Shown here: one piece after another, positions 58,516 to 64,000 of the stretch
Layout: the number at the start of each line of letters is the position of its first letter
Position numbering within the stretch: position 1 is the stretch's first letter
Assembly (NCBI GenBank): GCA_001464055.1
Contig: LNET01000044.1
Location: 29,096-93,095, forward strand
Length of the DNA stretch: 64,000 nt
Origin: Burkholderiales bacterium Ga0077543
GTDB taxonomy: Bacteria; Pseudomonadota; Gammaproteobacteria; Burkholderiales; Burkholderiaceae_C
Reading direction: 5' to 3'
The notes under the pieces: generated by a model
What the model was told of the DNA's origin: nothing
The model's database searches: none
What the model saw: only the letters and a program-made list of their open reading frames with translations
Program-made: the position numbers and the translations under genes

Positions 58516-60693
58516 CTACTTGAGGTCCGGGATCTCGTCCGGCACGGGCACCGATGAGTCCCTCCGCGCCATTACAGCGCGCATATGGCTATGCGCATGA
58601 CGCGCGAGTGGTCCGCGCAGCTTGTCTGGAATGAACCAGAACCCGAAAATGGCCAAGAGCACGGTCAGGCCAGCGGAGATTACGGGCTCCGACTCCGCTA
58701 GGCTTGTGCCTAGCAGCGTCAGGGCTCCGAAGAGGCCCGCAATCTCGAACCGAAGCCGTCGATAGACCGAACGTCCCGCCTGCATGCCCTCTGCAGCCAC
58801 CTGGGCCCTGCGCTGCCTTTCGGCCTCCATCAGTTCGCCGACCGTCTGCTCCAGCTTGCCCTTGGAGATCTCATGAGACTCGGCCGCAAGGCGCTGGCGT
58901 TCGATCTCCTCACGCAGCTGTTTGGCGTCGCGAGCGTGTGCCTCAGATGCGGCACTCATGGCCGTAGAGAGCTGCTCAACAACGACCGCGTGCCCCGCCT
59001 TGACCGCCGCAACTGCAGCTTCTGCCTTCTTGCGCTCTGCTTCGGCCGCATAGTCTCCGGCCGCGAGTTTCACTTTCTCGAGGATGAACGGCAGGCGCTC
59101 CTTAGTCACGTCCTCCGGGTCGCCACGCGTTGCCCGCATCAGCGCGCTTGCACCCTCTCGGTCCTCGAGCAGTGCCGCGATGTCTTGTGCGGCTTCTTTA
59201 CCGCTCAGCTCAAGCATCAGGTTGTAGGCGCGAGCCTTGATGTCAGGTCGCGGTCTGACCGCCGCGGAGCAGTGAGCCAGCAGGCGCGCTCTGGAAATCT
59301 TGCCATCACCGCCGCCCTTACGCAGCCAGAGATAGCCGGCAAACTGCTTATCAGACAAGGCCACCGGGACCCCGCGTTCGATCTTCGCCGCGGCATGAGA
59401 GGTCGCGCCTTTCAGCCAAAGCCGCCAGGATTCATTCGCGATTCCGACCAGGGCCGTGTTTCGGGTTAGCAGCAGAGCCTTCGCGTCGCAGAGTCGAGTG
59501 CAAACATCGCCTGTGTCCCGGAGAGAGATCATGGACCACACCGACTTCCGGTCGTGGGCCTTGGCCTCTTCGTTTCGCCACGCCTGCATACGTGAGCTCA
59601 TGTACGACTCGATGTCGCCCACTGATGTCATCGACTTGCGATGCAGAGGGGTTTCCGGGTCTCGGTGCACAGCGATGCCGAGTCGCTGCTCTGCACGCTC
59701 TGCAACGCGACCTGTTAGTGCTGCAAGGGCTGTAGGGGCAGCCGTTGTGCCCCAACTAGACCCCACTTGATTGATCCCCGACCGCAGGAACTCCAGCCGC
59801 GCCTTGACCGCGGTCTCGGCCTCCGCAACGCAGTGGTCGAACACTGCCGGCTTCGCGCCGCCCTCGTGAATCGCTTCGAGCAACTCTAGGCCGTACTCCT
59901 CGTACTCTCCGTTCACACCCAGCATGTCGAGGAGAAGGGGCGAATCAAGATAGACAGTCAACCCGTCGAGCGGCGCGTTGTCACCTGACGGCTCTCGAAA
60001 GCATGCAATCGCCTCAGCCGCCATATTGGCAAAGGCGACATTCGAAACACGATCGAATGCCTGGGGATAGTTGCTGCGGAGGTCCAGCAAGAACTGCGAG
60101 ACCAGGAAGTCAAGATGTAACTCTTCTGGATCACTTCGCTCAGCTTTAGGCTGGGGCTTCTTCAGCGTGAGGGTTTCCGCTGTCCGCTTGGTGGAAATCG
60201 ACACTTCACGCCGAGTAAGCAACCGCATCGAATCAACGTTTAGAAGGCGATCGAGGAAGGCGGCCTCCAGCCAGGACTGCTCCTTGCCTTCGATTCTTCC
60301 GTCGGTCCGGCAGTACTCAAGGAACGAGTTAAGTACGTTCTCAACGTCTGCTTCCGTCACGGGCGGCGCTGCGGCGGCATCGCCAATGGTCTTCCCGGGC
60401 GCGTAGCGATAGACAGCCGACGAAGCGTGGCCCGATACGAGCAGCAGAATCCCATCGGCCGCGAGTTGCTCCGTCAGCCCCAGCGCGGCCAAGCGGGGAA
60501 TCGAGATCCCAAAGCGCTGGGCCACCGCATTGGAGAACTTGGCGGCGTCGAAGAGGTCACCGGCGAATTCTTGACAAGCCTCGGCGAGAAAGGGTGTTAT
60601 CGCCTGACCGATTCCCAGGCCCGGCTGCTGCAGGCGATCAGCCAGTACACAATAGGCTATGAGCGTACGCTTCGGCCTGGCATCTGCTCCCAT
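58516..60693 (-). CDS. Large hypothetical protein: PIN-like domain, coiled coil, C-terminal membrane helices
   Basis: I do not recognise a named family. The 725-residue protein starts at the ATG at 60693, preceded by GGGGAG. The N-terminal 240 residues are helical. A PIN-like nuclease region spans about 240-420: LTVYLDSPLLLDMLG with Asp250, acidic residues near 291-293 (CVAEAET), Asp381 in AHDRKSVWSMISLR, then LLLTRN. A long charged coiled coil (about 540-650) and two membrane helices at the C-terminus follow (about 655-700: IAGLFGALTLLG, GLTVLLAIFGFWFIPD), then a short tail. A membrane-tethered nuclease would suit a defence or abortive-infection role beside a recombinase, but this is inference. 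Confidence 0.6.
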   Translation of the reverse strand: MGADARPKRTLIAYCVLADRLQQPGLGIGQAITPFLAEACQEFAGDLFDAAKFSNAVAQRFGISIPRLAALGLTEQLAADGILLLVSGHASSAVYRYAPGKTIGDAAAAPPVTEADVENVLNSFLEYCRTDGRIEGKEQSWLEAAFLDRLLNVDSMRLLTRREVSISTKRTAETLTLKKPQPKAERSDPEELHLDFLVSQFLLDLRSNYPQAFDRVSNVAFANMAAEAIACFREPSGDNAPLDGLTVYLDSPLLLDMLGVNGEYEEYGLELLEAIHEGGAKPAVFDHCVAEAETAVKARLEFLRSGINQVGSSWGTTAAPTALAALTGRVAERAEQRLGIAVHRDPETPLHRKSMTSVGDIESYMSSRMQAWRNEEAKAHDRKSVWSMISLRDTGDVCTRLCDAKALLLTRNTALVGIANESWRLWLKGATSHAAAKIERGVPVALSDKQFAGYLWLRKGGGDGKISRARLLAHCSAAVRPRPDIKARAYNLMLELSGKEAAQDIAALLEDREGASALMRATRGDPEDVTKERLPFILEKVKLAAGDYAAEAERKKAEAAVAAVKAGHAVVVEQLSTAMSAASEAHARDAKQLREEIERQRLAAESHEISKGKLEQTVGELMEAERQRRAQVAAEGMQAGRSVYRRLRFEIAGLFGALTLLGTSLAESEPVISAGLTVLLAIFGFWFIPDKLRGPLARHAHSHMRAVMARRDSSVPVPDEIPDLK

Positions 60694-60729
60694 GTTTCTC
60701 CCCAACAGGCTGCTTTTCTCTCGCCAGTT

Positions 60730-61190
60730 TAGCTTGCCGCACCGAGGCCTCGACTGGAGGCGTGCCGCAGATTGCCGGCGGATTCGGATTCGCTAAACCG
60801 TTCATTCGCATGGACTCCACGTTGTGGAAATCAGTAAACGGGGAATTCGTCATCCTCTTGTGGCACTCTTTGGCATCGACACCGAAAGCCGACGTGGGCA
60901 TCTCGATTTGAGCTTCGACCTCCGGCTGCTTGAATGCGATCGCACCGGGCCACCCGAGGATTGTGTAGCCCGATACGGCGAGTCCGACGCTGAGGCGGTC
61001 GGCGATGATCTTGTTGGACTCCCAGGGTCGCCGTCGAGGTATTTGAGTGCAACACGGTGCCTGCCCTCACCGCGCGTCGCTTTGGTCTTACGGGCGGCTG
61101 CAGGGCGACGTAGTTGAGGGGGCGGGGGTCGGCTTCGGGTCGAGTCATGTCTGTCGGAGTCTTGATCGGGGCGCCAGGAAGCTGTCATCA
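60730..61190 (-). pseudogene. Frameshifted hypothetical gene
   Basis: Protein-like pieces run on through successive minus-strand frames. One frame has KTKATRGEGRHRVALKYLDG (ending near 61030). A second continues directly with SNKIIADRLSVGLAVSGYTI and LGWPGAIAFKQPEVEAQIEM (about 61025-60900) and on to HKRMTNSPFTDFHNVE. Joining them needs a one- or two-base change, so this is likely a decayed gene. I cannot name its family. It lies between the PIN-like protein and the small ORFs of the same island. Confidence 0.35.
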
Positions 61191-61285
61191 AGATTGATCA
61201 TGCCGGACAGCTAACCTCCGCCGGCATCACGTCCCGGCCAAGAGCGACCTATGGCGACGGGCCGCAATCCGGCCTGATCCGCGCC

Positions 61286-61498
61286 CTACTCACCGACGAA
61301 CAGCCGACACGCTAACGTACCGCGATACGCTCCCGGGGTCAAAAGCGCAACCGAGTCGAGGGACCGCTTCCTGAGTGCTGCCGGTGCCCGGCCCAAGAAT
61401 AAGCCTTCAAGAACGGCCTTACCGATGTGCGCGCTTTTCTCGTAGCTGCGCCGCCTCGCGTTTGCAGCTTTTAACTTGTACGCTATGGCCTCACTCAC
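61286..61498 (-). CDS. Small hypothetical ORF
   Basis: A 70-codon frame with a GTG start (SEAIAYKLKAANARRRSYEK then SVALLTPGAYRG) has reasonable amino-acid composition but no recognisable domain and no clear ribosome binding site. It may be a fragment of a former gene of the island. Confidence 0.2.
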   Translation of the reverse strand: MSEAIAYKLKAANARRRSYEKSAHIGKAVLEGLFLGRAPAALRKRSLDSVALLTPGAYRGTLACRLFVGE

Positions 61499-61559
61499 CG
61501 CTTGGTTCCCGGTCTTGTCAGACCGGAGACCCTAACCGCAATGGAGAAAGCTGTCAGCG

Positions 61560-62126
61560 ATGAATCGACAAACTAACGGCACGACTGCCTCAAGCGCACA
61601 TCAACTCCTGAGTGGACTTGCGGCAGACTACCAAAATGCCCTCAACGAACGATTCGCGTTGCTGCGCAGTGGCACAAAGCCTAAGTTGCCACTTATGAGG
61701 GCCTTCGCCAGAGACCTGCGCGGCTCGACGGACTACGGCATCGTAGAAGAAGCAACATTCCAACAAGGGCGCAGTACAGCCCTGATGGAATGCGCCGAAC
61801 AGGCCGCTAAACGGGGCATCGTTTTGGATTGGCGTTCCGTAGCGCTGGCTTTAAGAGCCCGCATTGAACGGTTTTCGTCTGACGTTGACAATATGTCGTA
61901 CCTTGCGACGGTTTGCGCTCTCTTATTCGGAATCACTGTCGCCCTTGCCGGAACACTCGGTCAGCAGAACTACGTGTTGGCAATCATTTCCGCGGCATTC
62001 GGTGTCTATTCATTTGGGAGAGGCGCGACTCTTAGACAAAGAATTCTCGTATACAAGGAGTTGCTCAATCTCATTGAAGGAAATTTGGTGGGGTTGACGG
62101 CATTGAAAGGCGCTTCTGATGCTTGA
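61560..62126 (+). CDS. Hypothetical two-helix membrane protein in lower-GC DNA
   Basis: The 188-residue protein is unknown to me. The first 120 residues are soluble and charged (SAHQLLSGLAADYQNALNER, RGSTDYGIVEEATFQQGRST). Two membrane segments follow at about 115-132 and 138-155 (YLATVCALLFGITVALAG, YVLAIISAAFGVYSFG), then a short tail. The gene and its flanks are visibly poorer in GC than the rest of the window, a sign of recent transfer. A GAGAAAG element lies about 17 bp before the ATG, a weak ribosome binding site. It could belong to the same acquired island as the PIN-like protein. Confidence 0.5.
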   Translation: MNRQTNGTTASSAHQLLSGLAADYQNALNERFALLRSGTKPKLPLMRAFARDLRGSTDYGIVEEATFQQGRSTALMECAEQAAKRGIVLDWRSVALALRARIERFSSDVDNMSYLATVCALLFGITVALAGTLGQQNYVLAIISAAFGVYSFGRGATLRQRILVYKELLNLIEGNLVGLTALKGASDA

Positions 62127-62629
62127 CGATTAAGTGAGGCGCCGCCTGCGTTTCTCGTTCTGGCGAACGGCTGCTATCGCGCAGCTATACCGCGCTTAGC
62201 TAGTTCAGCTTTGGGTCGTTGGCCGGCCGTCACGAACGACCGCTGACCGGCATCGGATCCTCCTTTGGCCGTTGAGGGAGGGTCCAAAAATCTCATGATG
62301 CGGAATCTCCCCAACGGACTTTGTTCATCCCCGACGGACCTTGTTCGTCGGAGTCAACTGATCTTTCTTGCCAATAGAGTGCGCGACACCTTTACCTCGT
62401 AGGCGGAGGAGAGCTTGAACGCCGCCAGGCCCTGCAAAGTACGGGACAGACCCCCGTCTTTGACGGATTGGAAGTCGCGGCACCCGCCCAATGTGTGAGA
62501 CAGGCTCAGCGTAGTAGAACGTCTTCGCTCGTGCCACGGCTGTGAAGCCTAGGGTTGACCGGCGTCGCGCGCATGCTCACCCCGGGTCCGCAAGGACCGT
62601 ATTGCAGCGTGAGGAGCCGGCGGCGAGTG
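62127..62629. other. Island spacer before IS66
   Basis: About 500 bp between the small membrane protein and the IS66 end contain no supported gene. One minus-strand frame (62325-62537) is open but has no recognisable domain. The stretch includes the short direct repeat described at 62309-62348. Confidence 0.35.
62309..62348. repeat. Two 20-bp direct tandem repeats
   Basis: Two adjacent units, CCCCAACGGACTTTGTTCAT and CCCCGACGGACCTTGTTCGT, match at 17 of 20 positions. Only two copies are present and there is no spacer, so this is not CRISPR. It may be an operator pair or part of an element end. Confidence 0.45.
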
Positions 62630-63920
62630 GTAAGCGCGCGGGCAACACACCCCGCGAGCTCGAGGTGGATCAGAGCAAGGCGCCGGGCTGCCAACGATGC
62701 GGCAGCAACTCCTCGATCCGTCCCGCCGGCTGCGTCGGCAGCCGGGTCAGCACGTCCTTGATGTAGCTGTACGCATCCAGTCCGTTGAGCCGTGCCGACT
62801 GCAGCAGGCTCATCACCGCCGCCGCTCGCTGTCCGGCGCGCAGCGAGCCTGCGAACAGCCAGTTCGACCTGCCGATGGCAATCGGACGGATCTGGTTCTC
62901 GACCCAGTTGTTGTCCGCGGGCAGTTCACCGTCGTCGACGAAGCGAGTCAGCGCCTTCCACCGCTTCAAGCTGTAGTCGATGGCCTTGGCCGTGGCCGAT
63001 CCCTCAGGCACCAGCTTGCGTTGCTGCTCCAGCCATTGATGCAGGGCGTCGGCGACCTTGGCCGAGCGCTGCTGGCGTATTCGCCTTCGCTCATCGGGTT
63101 GGAGTTCCTGCACCTCGCGCTCGATGTCGTAGATCTCGCCGAAGAACTTCAGCGCCCGCTCGCCGACCTGGCTGCCGTGGTTCACCCACAGCTCGTGGAA
63201 CTTCCTGCGCGCGTGAGCTAGGCAGCCAACCTCCGTCACGCCCAACTCGAAGCAGGCGTTGTAGCCGCTGAAGTCGTCGCAGACGAGCTTGCCGTGCCAA
63301 CCGTCCTCGCCGCCGTTCGTGTCCAGGCCCAGGAAGCCGCGCACATGCTGCCCGCCGCGGCCCTCGGCGAAGTCGAACACCACCGCCTGGAGTGCGTCAT
63401 AGGGGGTCGTGCAGTACGTCCAGATGTAGGCCCGGTGGGTCTTCTTGTTGCCTGGTTTGAGCATCGCCACCGGCGTCTCGTCCGCGTGCAGGACCGCGCT
63501 CTTGAGCATCACAGCCTTCAAGGCATCCACCAGCGGCTGCAACTGCACGCCGCACTGGCCCACCCAGCTGGCCAGCGTAGATCTCGGGATGGCCAGACCG
63601 GCACGCCCGAAGATGTGTTCCTGGCGGTACAGCGGCAGGTGGTCCTGGTACTTGGCCACCAGCACCTGGGCCAGCAGGCCCGTGGTCGGGATGCCCTTGT
63701 CGATGATGTGCGCCGGTACGGGGGCCTGCACCAGGGTCTCGCACTTGGTGCAGACCCACTTGCCGCGGATGAGGCGCTCGACCGTGAAGACGCCGGGCAC
63801 GTAGTCCAGCTTCTCGGCCACATCCTCGCCGATGCGCTTCAACTGGCAGCCGCAGCTGCAGGCGGTGTTCTCGGGCTCGTGGTGGTGCTCGGTGCGGGGC
63901 AGAGAGCCGGCCGCGCAAAT
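62630..63920 (-). mobile_element. IS66-family element, 5' part missing
   Basis: The right terminus is placed at 62630, where the sequence GTAAGCGCGCGGG resembles the IS66 terminal repeat. The element contains tnpC on the minus strand. It ends abruptly near 63920, where the coding sequence gives way to unrelated DNA. No tnpA or tnpB is seen in the window, so the element is probably interrupted. Confidence 0.7.
62670..63920 (-). CDS. tnpC: IS66 transposase TnpC, N-terminally truncated
   Basis: The frame of about 410 codons covers most of IS66 TnpC. It has the zinc-finger region (NTACSCGCQLKRIGEDVAEK, WVCTKCETL) and the DDE catalytic residues: Asp in VLHADETPVA, Asp in LVCDDFSGYN and Glu in NNWVENQIRPIAIGRSNW. 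A C-terminal domain ends RIEELLPHRW. There is no start codon: the first in-family residues (SLPRTEHHHE) lie near 63905, and upstream of about 63920 the frame stays open but is not IS66. The N-terminal leucine-zipper part is missing, so transposition activity is unlikely unless the missing part lies beyond an inserted element. Confidence 0.8.
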   Translation of the reverse strand: MCAAGSLPRTEHHHEPENTACSCGCQLKRIGEDVAEKLDYVPGVFTVERLIRGKWVCTKCETLVQAPVPAHIIDKGIPTTGLLAQVLVAKYQDHLPLYRQEHIFGRAGLAIPRSTLASWVGQCGVQLQPLVDALKAVMLKSAVLHADETPVAMLKPGNKKTHRAYIWTYCTTPYDALQAVVFDFAEGRGGQHVRGFLGLDTNGGEDGWHGKLVCDDFSGYNACFELGVTEVGCLAHARRKFHELWVNHGSQVGERALKFFGEIYDIEREVQELQPDERRRIRQQRSAKVADALHQWLEQQRKLVPEGSATAKAIDYSLKRWKALTRFVDDGELPADNNWVENQIRPIAIGRSNWLFAGSLRAGQRAAAVMSLLQSARLNGLDAYSYIKDVLTRLPTQPAGRIEELLPHRWQPGALL

Positions 63921-64000
63921 CTGAACACGGCCTAAAGTGGAAAGGCTGCTCCGTTGGGCGAGGATAGAGCCCGAGACGACAGGAGCAGAGCAGATGAGCA
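63921..64000 (+). other. Start of another element at the window edge
   Basis: From TGAACACGGCCTAAAGTGG the sequence no longer resembles IS66. An ATG at 63994 is preceded by CAGGAG with 9 bp spacing, suggesting the first gene of an insertion sequence that has landed in IS66 tnpC. Only two codons are visible, so the family cannot be named. Confidence 0.35.

Noticed and set aside
62309..62348. Two adjacent 20-bp repeats considered as a CRISPR start
   Set aside because: There are no spacers, only two imperfect units and no cas genes.

Overview
The window is GC-rich DNA from a betaproteobacterium of the order Burkholderiales, probably near the Rubrivivax/Leptothrix/Comamonadaceae group. Three lines of evidence support this: Bug-type tripartite-tricarboxylate receptors with no adjacent membrane subunits, aerobic CoA-ester aromatic degradation (paa, and a 2-aminobenzoyl-CoA pathway) beside a homoprotocatechuate meta-cleavage pathway, and dense, overlapping catabolic operons. 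Almost the whole window is chromosomal catabolism, interrupted by decayed mobile or defence DNA. No rRNA, tRNA or CRISPR array was seen.

Layout. (1) 1-9.3 kb: the end of an esterase-like phytase-family gene. Next comes a minus-strand homoprotocatechuate run (FAH-family isomerase/decarboxylase, extradiol dioxygenase HpaD, dehydrogenase HpaE, Bug receptor, FAD-linked oxidase, metallo-beta-lactamase fold). It faces a plus-strand LysR regulator and the hydratase HpaH. (2) 9.4-16.2 kb: housekeeping or envelope genes (YqhA-like membrane protein, cardiolipin synthase/PLD, TelA, YiaA/B, VF530, SGNH esterase), with an IS91 transposase relic and a tiny PEP-CTERM-like ORF. (3) 16.4-20.4 kb: a ruined defence island. 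It holds an AAA+ ATPase and a truncated subtilase resembling the ietAS anti-phage pair, followed by relics of a type I restriction S subunit and a NucS-like nuclease, then about 1.4 kb of coding debris.

(4) 20.4-29.5 kb: a minus-strand 2-aminobenzoate (anthranilate) CoA pathway: bifunctional monooxygenase/reductase, SDR, MarR repressor, enoyl-CoA hydratase, acyl-CoA dehydrogenase, aminobenzoate-CoA ligase, RidA-type deaminase and glutaryl-CoA dehydrogenase. It is preceded by a promoter overlapped by a perfect palindrome. (5) 29.7-38.6 kb: sulfatase plus cupin, TRIC-type channel, two Bug receptors, LysR, an arylformamidase-like hydrolase, VOC protein and an orphan winged-helix response regulator.

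(6) 38.6-57.2 kb: a large phenylacetate block on the minus strand: paaABCDE, paaG, paaH, paaK, paaJ, a liv-type ABC importer, paaZ and paaY. A PAS histidine kinase/NarL-type regulator pair lies upstream. The ABC ATPase LivF is fused to an N-terminal hemerythrin domain. (7) 57.3-64 kb: a mobile or genomic-island segment. A complete small tyrosine recombinase is enclosed by 41-bp inverted repeats that match at 40 positions. Beyond it lie a 725-residue PIN-like/coiled-coil/membrane protein, a frameshifted pseudogene, a small membrane protein in visibly lower-GC DNA, and an IS66 element cut by another element at the window edge. A roughly 175-bp dispersed repeat occurs at 35.9 kb and again at 57.3 kb, next to the recombinase.

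Together the genes describe a soil or water heterotroph that takes up aromatic acids by ABC and TTT receptors. It feeds phenylacetate, anthranilate (possibly from tryptophan/kynurenine through the arylformamidase) and homoprotocatechuate into central metabolism.
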